Positions 24,891 through 38,600 of a DNA stretch of 64,000 bases are shown here, piece by piece. Position numbers and translations under genes: made by a program. The DNA is taken from positions 14,217,501-14,281,500 of the forward strand of contig OU612070.1 in NCBI GenBank assembly GCA_914767715.1, given 5' to 3'. The DNA is from Membranipora membranacea (lineage: Eukaryota > Bryozoa > Gymnolaemata > Cheilostomatida > Membraniporidae). The first letter of the stretch is position 1. Each line of letters opens with the position of its first letter. Below the pieces are notes generated by a model that saw only the letters and a program-made list of their open reading frames with translations, ran no database searches and had not been told where the DNA came from.

Positions 24891-24990
24891 GTCAAAAGGC
24901 CACTGCCAAAATGCCACTGGTCATAAAGCCACTGGCCAAAAGGCCACTACCCATAAGGCCACCGGCCAAAGGCCACTGTCCAAAAGGCCA
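24891..24990 (+). repeat. 15-base minisatellite, left arm
   Basis: Degenerate tandem copies of a unit near AAGGCCACTGGCCAA. The order of variant units is mirrored by the array at 25715-25921. Confidence 0.75.
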
Positions 24991-25714
24991 CTGGTTTAAA
25001 GATTACATAATAGAAGTCTTATAACAACTTTCCATTGACATTGGTTGTGTAAAACAAAATTCTAGCTCTGGATATGCCATCTTTCAATGTTTTTTTTCAT
25101 TTCTACACACTACAAAGCCAAAAATTATCCCGCCCACCCACTTCAAAAATTATTTCCAGTGACTCAGCCAAACATCTTCTACCACGGTCAGCATTTTAGA
25201 TCAAAGCGATGACGCGCTAAGAAGAGACAATGTCGCAGCACAACAATTTTCGTACACATGGAAAGATTTTCAGTACCATTTTCAAGCAAAGCTCCCCATG
25301 ATCCATTTTTATTATCACATGGTTATATCCAATCTGATAATAAACAAAAATTTAACTCTCTATTGTTGATATGACAGTGACACCCTCTAGAGAAATCTGT
25401 CTGTTCATCCATCAAATGGTTTATTATTGATGACCAACAAACCCCAACCAACTCAACTTTACCGCCCACTGTTCTTGCGCTATTGCTCAAAGTTTTCTCT
25501 GTTGTTCCTTGTGGAATATGCAAATCATTCTTGTTTGGCATGCATTTGGTTAGTGTGTAGCAGTTAAAACTTTCAGACCAAATATGTTTTTATAAAACAA
25601 ACATACTAAAAGCATAAACATAAACAAACAAAAAATGTAATTATTATGGTTTTATTTGTGCTGGGAAAATTCATAAATATTATTGACATATGTAAAGACA
25701 CAAACCTTTTGAAT

Positions 25715-25921
25715 CGGTGGCTTTTTGGACAGTGGCTTTTTGGACAGTGGCTTTTTGAACAGTGGCCTTTTGACCAGTGTCCTTATAGGTAGTGGCCCTT
25801 TGGCCAGTGGCCTTATGGGTAATGGCCCTTTGACCTGTGGCCTTATGGGTAGTGGCCTTTTGGCCAGTGGCATTTTGGTCAGTGGCTTTATGACCAGTGG
25901 CTTTTTGGCAGTGGCCTTTTG
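25715..25921 (-). repeat. 15-base minisatellite, right arm (inverted)
   Basis: Same unit on the opposite strand (TTTTTGGACAGTGGC and variants), about 13 copies. With the left arm it could form a long stem around about 720 unique bases. Confidence 0.78.
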
Positions 25922-26601
25922 GGTTATCACCGTATCTCCCATATTTACTGATAATGCTTCTACTTTTGTCATTTTAATGAGGCCATTCATTAGATAATAA
26001 TTTAAGCCCACTGTCATTATGAATCTTCAACTGACCGAGTTACAGAAATAGTCTGTAAGCTTTATATTTTTTTAAGCCTTTAGCCATATCCGTGAAAGAT
26101 TACTAACCATAAATATCTGTATGATATCTTTGAGGAAACGATGTGACTGACTGCACAAGTACTATAGGGCAGCGGAGCACAACTATTTAAAGAATATTAT
26201 TTATCAATCGTGCCAATACTGTAAGCAAGAACTTGATGCCCTTTGCAGGGATGTATTGAATCAATTTTTTTCAAAGAAATCATATTGTTCAATTCATGCT
26301 GTCTGAATAGTCAGCAGGACGTTTGCATGAGCAAGAACAAACAGGTACATTATCAATAAATGTGAGTGTTAGCCCAATGGTGTAACACGCCCAAAAATTC
26401 TTCAATGGCTTTTATTGAATTCAATGGTCTATGTTATAAGCAGCTGATCCTATTTGCACTACATCAGGCTAAGCAGGCTTGTCAATGAAAGTAGACTAGG
26501 TTTTTGTTCATCAAGGAGAGCACAAATTTTACTTTGCAAGTAGAGAGGCTTACTAGAAATAAGCAGACTGTTGTTACTTTCCTGCATCATCAGGCAGCAA
26601 T

Positions 26602-26674
26602 ATGCTGCTTAGATGGAAGCTGCTGCTGCTCTGCGTCGTCTTTTCAGCAGTGAACGGCTCCGCTGCAGCCAAAG
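26602..26674 (+). CDS. metalloprotease exon 1: start and signal peptide
   Basis: ATG at 26602 reads [20 protein letters not shown] then AAAK and donor GTATAT. A basic residue followed by a Leu-rich core and small residues before the cut site is a clear signal peptide. The 73-base exon ends in phase 1 and joins the exon at 27536 as K-V-ERTRRP. Confidence 0.82.
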
Positions 26675-29600
26675 GTATATTACTATATTTCATCAGGGAA
26701 GGTGTGATACCCACCCTCTCTGGTTTCATTGCACGTGAAGTTTAGTTATAGACTAAAATATAAGCCTAAAATTAGACACATTAGCCTTAGACTGTGATTA
26801 TAGAATTAGAGGGCAGCACATAAGTTTGTGTATTCTGTACTGCTGATGTATTTTTGGCAGCATTGAACATATCATGGACTGTAATGTTCAAAAAACACTA
26901 AGCGGTTGTATTTGTAATCTCAAAGCTTTGCACAAGAACATCGTTGTTGACATATATGCTGACAGCAGCTTCAGCTGATCCTTCTAAGGTTGGATAAGCG
27001 GTTGCAACCTCAGAGTGCAGAGTGGTGTGTATGATGTTATATTACTATAACATATAAGCCTCAGCTGAACCTCAGAGGATTTATGTGTTTATAAAAAACT
27101 CATCGAGGATCCGCTGAGGTTACAAACTTGGTCAGTGTGTTTAGACCACAAGGCCTGCTGGTTGAAAGCCAGCAGCGGAGTTTTCAATGTTGTATAGTTT
27201 AGACAGAAATCGACAAAACGTTTATTTTATCATGTCCTACTCTATAATCTTAGACTGCTGTATTTTATTTTGGAATAGTGGAAAAGTCAGCTGACAACAT
27301 AAAGCAAACTTGATTTTCAGAAAAAAGAAAACTTTTTGATGTTTCATATCAAAGCCACATGAGAAGGATCAGTAAATGACTGCCAGGATGCAAATTTAGG
27401 TGTTACATTTCAGCATTCTCTGAATGTAATGGCTTACCTTTGATTGCGGTTGTTGTATGTTAATTTTCACGTTGTTGGTAACGCATGCCTGCAAAGATGG
27501 CTCTATATTTACCTTCATCTTTTCTCTTCTGGTAGTAGAAAGGACGCGTAGGCCTACTAGTGATGCCAGTGGACATCGGATGGTTGTGGATGCCCTGGGA
27601 CCAAACGTTCAACAGCATGATGCCACCCTCGACGCAGAAGCTGAAAAGAACCGAAAAATGACAGACAGGAAATCTCGAGATCACATAGCTGAGATGAATG
27701 CTGCCGAAGTAGATGGAGACGAAGAAGGGGACGTCGAGCTGACACCTGGAGATGGAGGAACTGTTAAGATGAAGCTCACTACTAAAGATGGATACACACA
27801 CAAACTGCTGCTGGAGGATAGTCCTGCTAAGAGCTTGAGGGATATATCCATACGACTTCTCGGGATGGACGATTCAATCCAAGATAAAGTCAGGCAGAAG
27901 CTAAAGGTAAGAGCAGGCCTGTAGTTTTAGGTTTTAAGGGAAGCAGGGAGGCAATGCCTCCACTAGAAAGCTAAATAAGGTGGCCGAAAAACAAATTAAT
28001 TGAATAATGGATGTCATAAACAGCTCCTTCTGGATTCCTTTAGCTATTTATGTAACTTAAAATGCTTTGGGGAGGTCGCAGCATCCTTAGTGGTGGTTTT
28101 GACCTGCCTCAGATTTTTGCCTCCCCGCCATTTTTTCTAAACTACAGCCCTGAAGAGTATATATGATAGTTAGATTCAGCGAGCAGCCAGTTAGCAGCAT
28201 TATCAACACTATAGCCACCACACTAGCGTCAATGAGTTATTTTTAAGATATGGAATTTTAAGAAAATTCAAGATCGAAGGGATTATATTGTCCTATATCC
28301 TGGAATCCGAGATGAATCTCTCAAATATCAAATATTTTCTTTAATCTGCCAACTTCATTGTAGGCCTAGACTGAAATAAACACTTCACGGTCATTTCCAC
28401 AATCTGTTAAATATATCTCACCATTATCAAACTGTGTGTTTAGCACAGATTTTGACACTGACTGATTAAAATTTTTATAGATCGAAAATAAATTAAATCA
28501 ACCTTTAGCTACAGCATGGACAAAAATTAGTTGTGTGCCACCATAGAATAAATTGCTCAAAAATTATTATCTTTATTTGAAATGATTGAAAATAAATGGT
28601 ACCAGGAATAACAATGAAATGCACCATGATTGATTAGATAATTTTGATTACAGTTAAAGATAATTTATGCATATAATTATGTTTTCTTCCTGGGTGTTCA
28701 TTGTGTATGAAACAGCAAATTTTACAATCAGGTTAAAAACAAACTACACAAATTTTTTTTGTTCATCTGTAGTTCCCAGAGTTTTCCACATATCATTACC
28801 TTTTGTACTCAATTCAGAATCATGTTACAGACATAAAACTATCAATAGGTATTACTGCACAGATATTTACATACACCTTCATAACAAAGAAAGGGCTATT
28901 ATGTAGTTTATTGACATAATACCTCTGACACTACTATTATTCAAATTGACCTTCAAAATAAAATTAAGTCTTTCACATTTGTACTGCAAAATCAGGAAGA
29001 GTAGGTCTGATCAAAGATTATAAATACTCATGAATAGTCATTGGTTTGATTGCGTGCTAAAACGGCTACCTCATTCAAAGATTATAAATACTCAGAGTCT
29101 CAACTAATCTGAGCCCCCCAGACTTTTGTCCCCCCCCCCCCCCGTCTGACGGCCTCCCTGCGGGAAAATGTTTGTGTCAAGCAGTGGAGCTAAATGGGAA
29201 GATATAGTTGTAAAGTGATCCTGCTATTTTCACCACCTCATTTCTGTACCTACTCCAGACTTACAACTTTAATTTTTAGCATGGAAATTCACCTTCTAAC
29301 CTAGATGAGGAAAAATTCACTGCTTTGAATAGGCTGAAATTAGCTAATTTTAATTCTAACTAACATTTACCCAGCCTCTTTACTTTATATAGACTCCCAC
29401 ATCAACTTGCCAAAATTTAGTGCTAGCTAACATTATGTCATCCTCTTGCTAGCCAAACTTAGCTCTAGCTAATATTTGCTACTCTAGATAATATGACCTT
29501 TGTGCTGCAGTCAGTCTCAGTGTCTACTGGTTTACCTAATATTGACTATCAGTGCACTACTAACAGTAGCTACATTGGTAACGGCTGTAGTAATCATTAC

Positions 29601-32600
29601 TGGTCTCCAGGGACTGAAGTAGCATTTTACTTGTAGTGTTTTTTCATAATTTAAGAGGACAGATTTGAACTGGTGCCTCAATTTTTGTCCTCGGATAGCT
29701 TTGTCGTGAACTGATCTGAAACTGGTGATTTAATCTAATTTTAATTTTTATGTCTATTTTTATCTCAGCGCTGAATTTGTTTAAATTTCTGCCGGAAATA
29801 TTTTCTAAAGCAGGAATTGCTTTTAGCTGGGCATTTGCTAGATTCCTGAAGCAAAAATAATAGAAATTCTTACAGACTAATGCATTGGCAATAAGGCCAA
29901 AGGGTCCCAAGTACTTATTTATTGTTGATTACACAAATATTTTTTATTGTGTAAATCGGAATTTTGAATGCAATACAAAAAAATGAAATTTAGTTCGGAC
30001 AGCTGTCTTCATTGTCAAGTTGAACCTATACACGTTGACACTTTTCTTTATTTCATATATGAAAAATGTCGAATATTGGTAGAAAACCCTGATGTGACCT
30101 CACAAATGGGCTTTCCGATCTCACGAAATATTGAAAGAGTCGACTTCAATGCCTCAAAACACAGCTTCTGGTGGTCCAAGAGGGTCAAATTTTGGCTTGT
30201 TTTGAAGCTGATTATCTGGAGGTTTGATAGTCCCAATCTTAATTTTATGGATGCTTTAAGCTCAGTTCTAGGACTAAACTTTATCCGGTTTGGAGGCTGC
30301 GGCATTCAATTATCAACAGCAGCTCGACCATCGATTGTGATGTGGTTGAAAATGAAATGCCACTACCTGCATCCACCCTTGTACCCACATTACCAAGGCT
30401 TTATTAGAAGTACAACGCCAGATCAGTGCCATAATATGATACTTAAAAATTCAAGTGTATTACGGCACTTGTACAATCTATGGTATTATATCAACAAGAC
30501 TAAGGTTATTGACAAAGGACAATGGAATGTCAATCCGCTATTATTCTAAGTCTTATTTTTTTAAGAGCAAACACTGCCCCTGCCAGGCTGATCATGTTTT
30601 TCTTCACAAAGGGAATAAGTTATTAGTTTATATAAGAGAAGCCTCTTCGAATTCAAAAGATTGATATTTTAGAGAATATCTTTGTGGAGCGAATTGACGT
30701 AACAGCCTAAGGTCTTTGTACCCACATAATATTTACCATTAGATATGGGTACTTTTAGTACAGCCATTGAAGGCCTAGATTATTCAGAGGGCCAAAATTA
30801 CCCATACCTAAAATACTATGACAAAAATTGATAAAAGAAGATAACCACAAACTGGGTTGTTAAGGTGTCTGATGTGTGCTATCGATAAATTGACCTCACC
30901 TAAAACCAGCTATGCCTGTATAAGTGCAACTCATTTTTTTTTCAAATTAGGAAAATTCTCATCAGCTACCTTTTGTAAATCATTATTGGCTTCAATAGCT
31001 GAGTATTGAGAAGTACTAGTGACTAGGCCCTAGGGTCACGAGAGCAGATAATAGTTGTTTGTGTTATTCTCCTGCACGAACAGTTTGGGACAATAGAATC
31101 CACTGGCAGCATAGCCTCATTATTAACTCGTAGTTAACAATAAGTAAATATTGTTATTTTATTGATTTCCGCTGAATAAACAAGAGGCCCAGCAATTGGA
31201 AGTGTCCTACACGCAATTACTCATGATCAAACCACAGCCAGCCCTTAAAAGCGTTCGTTCGGGATGGCGATCGCGGCCGTAGGTGGTCGTTAACGACCGC
31301 CTACGGCAGCGATCGCCATCCCGAACGCTTTTAAGGGCTGGCTGTGGATCAAACTCGTTCAACTTTAGCTCAATTTTAGCTTTGAGTTTTTGTCATACGC
31401 CTACCTCACAGCCAGCCATTAATGGAGTTCAGGATGGCAATCGCGGTCGAATGCCATTAAGGGTTGGCTGTGGCCTACCTGTGATCGTGTTCTCAGAGTA
31501 GACCATGGACTGAGACCTAGGAAAAATAAATGGACACATGAAACCATAATTGAATATGCTTAATCTCACTGAATGAGGCCGCTTGAATTATATGAATCAT
31601 TTGCACTACTATCCCCAACAAATCCTCAAACCTTAAAATGTAGAGATTATCTCAATTCAACAATGCCAGCGCCTCACCAGTAGAGTGGGAACAACTGGAA
31701 CGCAGGTATAATGGGTCAAACTTGATCTAGTTGTAGACATGGAAGGCAGAAAACAGCTCCCAACAAAATTTCCTATTCAAGGCACGCTAGAACTTTGACA
31801 AAATAAAGGTCTATAGCGCCTCTTTGTTATCAAACTTATGATAATCAGGACGACGTTTCAACCAGTGACTCGGAAAACTCCTATCAAATTTTTTATATTC
31901 CATCATGATGTTACATCATTAAAGAACAGCGTCACTGTGTATCCGTGTGTGTCAATGTGCATCAATGTAATGTCATAAGCGTAAACTGGATAATTACCCC
32001 TTTATATATACTCACTTACATGAGTTACTATTCCAAGAAAAAATACCTCATCTTCACATCATATCATGTGTCAATAAGGTTTTATAAGTAAATTTTTTCA
32101 TCTTGTGAATGAGATTTACAATCAGGGGATTTATAAAGAGATCGAGGGAGCCAATTACCATATTTTTTACCTCTGCTGTTCACCAGTCCCTCACTTATTC
32201 TACAGCACTAATAGAAGTTCCATGATTTTCCTACACAATACATTCTTATCAAATGATAATAAAATAAATTGAATATAAAAAAAATGTTATTTCGTTTTAT
32301 GAAAATCTGTGTCATCAGTCTCTCTCTCAACATAAGGCTTAATTTTACCTGTGTAGCACTAATCATTTTTAACGAATGGTGCTCCATTTGGTTATGGCTA
32401 CCATGATTCCACTGCTACCACTGAGCGCTGATATAAATCGTCAGACTGTATTAAGGCTTTGTCGGAAACTTTGTTCAAGTTTTGTAAGATTTCTCTGTGT
32501 AGGATAGGTCAAGTGAAATGAAGCATTGGGCCTTATGAAAGCAGGCAAGAATCAGAATTCAAATTTTTCGGAAACTAATAATAAATATAAGAAATAATTA

Positions 32601-35600
32601 ACTCCTCATTTGAGCTGATATTCATTCAGATAAATCAATCCCGTGGCAATAATAATGTAACGTCTGAATGCAGTTGAACTACTAAATCAAGATGCATGCA
32701 TAGTCAGGGATCATTTTCCAGTTTTCATAAGCGTGTCATTTGTAAAAGTGTCTCAGGAAAAATTTTATGCACGACCAAAATTTAATTGATCCTCATGGCA
32801 TATAATAGATAGGATGTGCGCTGTGGAATAAACACTCATATCAATATTAATATGTTGTAGCCTTCTCTTGGTTTTCCATGTCTTTTACTTGTCTACTTTT
32901 GCCTAGTTCCTGTTTGTTGCTTCCCATTTATTCTTTCTGCTCTATTTTGTTTGAAACCTGACCTTTTATGTTGCTTCTCTGACCTTTTTGCAGAATATCA
33001 AGCTGATGAAAGATAAGAAGAAAGGAGCGTATGTAGCGGTAGAGCTCGATGAATCGAGTAACATGCATGTCAGGGTGAGTCAATACTCAGTGGTAAAGGG
33101 GGGGGGGGGTGGGGTGTGACAATAATACGAGCCCATTGAATTCCATATCTGGAATAGCATCATTAGCTTTCTTTTGCAAAACAAAGGGCTTGCAAAAATA
33201 GCCAGCCCCTAGTAGCAATCTAGAAATGCCCTAATCATCGACACTGTAGGGGTGTAACTACTGTTTGCAATTTTGTAAACAAGACAATTTCTCAGACTAA
33301 TTATTCATGCTACTAGGGACAGCCAATCAGATAACAGTCAGATGGTTCCCTGTGTTTAGTGTCCTAACCGTATAACGCTATGATACTATTTCTATTCTAA
33401 GAGAAGAATCTAATTCAGTGTACGAGCCACATCGTACTAGTACAATAATATTCAGCATAATCTCCTGACATTACTGAAGTCAACTGAACTCAAGTTACTT
33501 CATGAGTGATGCTTCTTGTGCTTTAGTGAATATTCTTACTTTTTTGCACGTTCTAGACATCACATTTATAGTCCTACTACATTTGTATCACTTACAAGTA
33601 ACATCGAAAAGAGAGGACAATTCTCATTAGTAGTTACGCAAAATGTCTCCCTTGATTTTTCTCATATACAACATCATACCTCGGCATTATTCTAGGGCGG
33701 TGTAGTTCAACTTGGGAATCATCACTTTGAGCTGAAAAACCACAATAATAAGGCTGGCAAAGTTCACGTCTCTAAACGCAGTCTAGATAAATCATTGGAT
33801 GCCCAGTCTCTTGGAGCAGATTATTGTAAGTATTACAAGTATTATGATGTATTATGTATTGTTTATTTATGAGTATTATGAGTATTATGAGTATTATGAG
33901 TATTTTGAGTATTATGAGAGTTTAGATACATCATCAACCGATGAAGGATGTTCATTGATCAATCGTTTTTGAATTTACCGAATTTATGGTACATGTGGCA
34001 TAAGCATTATTACATCGTCATAATGAGATTCCTCCATGAAAATCATCAAGATCAAATGCTATTATTTACCTTTTATATCATAGTTAAAGTTGTTTTAGGC
34101 AATTTAAGGCTACACAAGACGTTTATATGGTCAGTATGACCTTAGAACAAGTTTGAACCAGCTTGCCTGCATACTAGGGGATGCAACTCCAAATGCAGGC
34201 AAATGGACTGAGTATGATCTTGACTAATTATATAAAATGTAATTTTGATTTTAATTTAATTTTTAATCAGATCCTATCACAGATGAGATAATCTACAGTA
34301 ATAGATAACTCCCATATAGCGCAGTAATATTATAAAATATTCAATGCTATGCTATAAGAAAGGAAAAATAATAATAATATATCGCCGAAAAAAATTATAA
34401 AAATAATGTAAATATGATCATTATATAACATTTCTGATACAAGCATAAAATCATAAGTATAATTTATTTATATTTTTGTCTTATTTAATATTGGAGTATA
34501 CATATGTTTATGGTTACATGTGATTTATACATGGTATTTGTTTACAGTGACTGCTGACCACTTACGAGAAAAGCGCCAGGCTGAATCTATCGACACTGTC
34601 ACTCCTGTAGCTGCTGGCGTAGAGCTTGTGCTCATTGTCGACTATGAGCAATGGAATAGAATGTCCAATCAGTTACCCTTGGAGGGGGTAGATAATCATA
34701 CAATCACTGTGATCATTTACTACGCTCATATGGTAGAAATCGTAAGTGGATAGATCTTTGCGTATATACACCAAGTTGGGTCTATTGGCCTGTATTTGGA
34801 GTTGCTCCCCTCCACTGGTCACTGCGGCGCGACTAGCGGAAGGGAGCAACTGGAATGCTAGTCTGGGCCCCCCAGACTCTTCCCCATCGTCCCATGACCT
34901 CCCAGGCAATTGGATTAAAATTGATCTATTGCATGTATTACCGAGTTTGTCTGTAGTTTGGTTGGCTTCAGTTCCAGTATGATTGATGTAACACTATTCA
35001 TTTTAGAGGGCAACATTTAGGATTATTGACCAATTCCACTGCTTACAAAACTATCAATTCTATACCTCATGTTTTTTGCCATCGATTTTTTACATGTATA
35101 CTATGTTTAGTGTGGATGCATTTCTTCTTTTGAAAACTAATAATGCAATCATTCTTAACATCTTTTGTTGTTGATCAGTGTATATTAGTGATTATTTATG
35201 TGCTGTCAGATGAATTAAACCCATTGCCCATCGCATCTGATAAATCCCTGCGGTCAAGTTTCATCAGACAGCTGTGGAGGCTTGCGAAACTGGTCAGTGC
35301 CTTGAGTATACAGGCTCAAAGTATCATTAAGTACTGATGGACTAAATTCATAATAATCCCAGTCACATCAAGAGATTGGTTTACACTGAAAGCCCATAAT
35401 AAATAGGCCTTTCAACCTATATCTGATAACATACATAAAATACATTTATTTGTTTACAGATAACATAACTAAAAAGTAATATGTAACTGAACTCCTGTAA
35501 AAAACGATATGTTATGAGTGTAATGTTATCTTATATGATCATCAGATACATCTGTGCTGACAGATTGTTTACAAGGGAAAGGGGTAGATATTTTAAATGC

Positions 35601-38600
35601 GTTTGCTGTGTCTCCTCACTGGTTTTGACTCTTATGTACACAATATACTTCAGCTGTCTCAGAAAGTTTGTTGGACAGCATTCTATAAAAATTCCTCTTT
35701 TTACACGGTCTCATTTGTCGTGATACATTGGTCGGTGAGTATAATATTATGTAAGTAAAAAAAAAATATATTATATATATATTAAATATGTATATATATA
35801 TATATATGTGTATACATATTTATTAATATTGTAGATGGATCAACTATACCATAACATGAGGAACGATGATGTGAACATCAATGTGGGGTTTGCTGGCATT
35901 GTCATTCTTACTGTGAGTTGTATAAATACTTTTATTGACAACCAAAGTCATCTCATTAGAAATGTTTTGCACTTAGTGCCAGGAAAAATAGAAACAAAAA
36001 ATCAGACAGAAAATTGAATAGAATGTCACTTTGTCATGTAGGTATGACATTGTAGTTATGATTTTGTCATGAGACTTAACTGCCAGATTAGTGATTAGTG
36101 GAGTATAGGGGATGGGGGTTGTGCATGGGTATAACCATACCAGAATCGAATAGCTAAATAACCCCATCTCCAAAGCTGAGTCCTCCCCTCTCTGGTGTTT
36201 TCCATGCCAATAGGAAGTTGTTACATCTTGTTGACCTATCATTTCTTTAAGACTTGTGATTAGTCGTCACTTAATAGTGGTGAGGCTGCTAAAGAAAAAA
36301 AAAACAATTTCTATCTTTAGGACACCAGCTTGCCCCATCCTTCCTCGCCTTGGCCTATTAAGCTTCAGCTATGAGATGGGTAGTTATCCCATGCATACCT
36401 TTTTGAGCTATAATTTCACCAAACTGTCATTGATAAAAATACATACTGTGGTTTTAGTGGAAGAGATTTTCTGGGATCACCCTTTACTAATGATACCGTT
36501 ACCGTCCCATGGTGGTATGCCTCTGGCAGAATAATATGGATTATAAATCCTGCATCACGCTGACCATAATTTTGCTCTTGCATCCAGTCGTGTCGGGTGT
36601 TGATTACTTCGCTAATGACTGTAGGTGAAAATTATAACCAGTTTATTAAATGATTAACCTGAGATTTTGCACGTAGAGAATGATTTAAATCCGGGAGGGT
36701 GTTTTATAATGCTGCCCATGTACTGTCACCCTTCTATTCTTCCTTACGTCACGGTGTGAACCACAACAACACCAACTACAACACAATAGTTAAAATCCCA
36801 TACACAAATTTCACGTGGGAGCCACTATGAATGAGATCACATTATTTTATTAGCAGTGGAACAAGTCTGCTTTACCTAATGTAAATCTGTATGACTGGGC
36901 ACCTAATTCTATTCAACTCCATTTATCCATACCAATACATGGGTGTAACTTGAACATTCCTCTTTCACAGAATACTAATGCGATCAATTGTTTATGCAGC
37001 CACTTTTCATTAAATGCACTAAATGACTTATCTTGTATATCTCTTCAGTCGTTTAATAAATATCAATTAAAAAAATCACCTACAAATAAAACTCTCTGAA
37101 CTAATGAGTTAAAAGGAATATGGCTAGATGATCGATAAGAGCCTTCTAGGTTTGAGCTGGTCTGAGGCCCCCCTCCAGACTCTTGCCCCACCCTCCCCCC
37201 CCCCCCGTCCGACGAACTCAGGTTTGAGTTCATTTTTTTCATGTCCTCTAGCTTTATTTTCTGTTTTCGTGTGTAGACTCCGAGCGAACTTCCTAGCCTA
37301 ACATATAACTACAGATTCGCCTCTGGCAGTGAATACTTGATCGACTCTACACCGACACTTATACGGCTTACAAATTGGCTCACAGGAGCTGAGGCTAATA
37401 GTGTTCTACCCCCTCACGATCACGTCATGCTGCTTACAGGGTAAGGACTGTAGTCAACTTTATATTATTCAATTAGCAATATTTTTTTCTGCTTAGACAA
37501 TGGATTGTTTATTTTGAAGTTGTCTCTTCATACAAAATCATATAGGATAACTTCCAATTTGTTAATTAATTTAATTAATTAATTTTTCATGGCAATGTAT
37601 TGAATACTGCTGATTAGATGAATCGTCATAGTAACAGGAATTCTGAGGCAAACCAGACTCGATATTGTTTATTTTCAGATATGAGATGTATAAATCTCCT
37701 CTGGAGACTGGCAGTACTGGTGTTACAGGTAAAATATACACAGCATTCTTTTAGCTTGTAATAGACAGTGTCATGTCAGCAATTCCATTCTAAAAACTCG
37801 CATTCCTTCGTCTCTTGGCCTTTCCCCTTTTCAGTGCGAGCGTATGCCTGATTACAATATGCGCACCCTGGTGAATTTTTATGAGTTCCTTCTTACTCAA
37901 TAACTATATTTGTGGCTTTGACTGAATGTCAGTGATTCAATTCGGCCATATGGAAACAGAAGCTAACATACATGACAGCCTGAAATCAGTGAAGAGCCAG
38001 GCCGCCTTTTAAACGGCTCTCAAGTGCCACCTCTTGGCTTTAAGATTTGAACTTTCTTCATCGTAATTTAATTGATTTCCATTGCCGCATCTCGTGTGGC
38101 AATTTGGCCTTGCGCCTCGACTAGCTGTGACATTGTCAAAGCTATTCCGCATGTAGGCCTCATCACCACTTTATATTATTAGTTTCCTATATATTAACTT
38201 GTTTGATGAAATAGAAACCAAACCAAACCAAATGAATATGAACATAGTATTCTGCAATGAATCAGTGTACAAGTTGATAGTGCATGAAATAAATAGTAGG
38301 TAAAGGTATCCTTTAGTTAAAATTGAGATTCTGATTATAATGACACTGTCAATTGCTGTACCTCTTCGATTTTTTGAGAAATGGAACATGAAAATAAAAT
38401 GAAATACGGAAAACACCCTGGGATACCAGGGTGATGAGTGATCTTGCGGTTTTAGGTTCTGGGCCTAGTCGGATTGCAGTTGTTCCCAATCATAATATAA
38501 AGTGATAAAAAAAAAGTACAAAGTAAAACAGTGAGAAGAAATACTGGGTGATGTTTGATGGTAACGGATAATTTATTTGTAGGTGTGGCTTGGGTTGGAA

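Larger units (their letters stand above)
21491..26601. other. intergenic region between divergent genes
   Basis: The two start codons point away from each other and about 5.1 kb apart, so this is the shared upstream region. It holds TATA-like elements near the left gene, palindromic repeats at 22255-22370, 22620-22770 and about 23505-23560, and two inverted arrays at 24891-24990 and 25715-25921. No supported coding sequence is seen on either strand. Confidence 0.65.
27907..32993 (+). other. 5.1 kb intron of the metalloprotease gene
   Basis: Lies between prodomain exons 2 and 3 (AAAG|GTAAGA ... TTTGCAG|AAT). It contains a poly-C tract at about 29131-29144 inside a dispersed repeat, a 193-codon open frame (29968-30549) with no recognised domain, and two adjacent miniature inserts (31233-31346, 31407-31472). 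Confidence 0.6.

Noticed and set aside
25652-26017. 121-codon minus-strand frame with PLAKRPLPIRP repeats
   Set aside because: It is the translated 15-base minisatellite; the mirror array at 24891 gives the same words. No splice or domain support.
27460-27801. 113-codon minus-strand frame
   Set aside because: Antisense shadow of the protease prodomain exon, which has splice and phase support.
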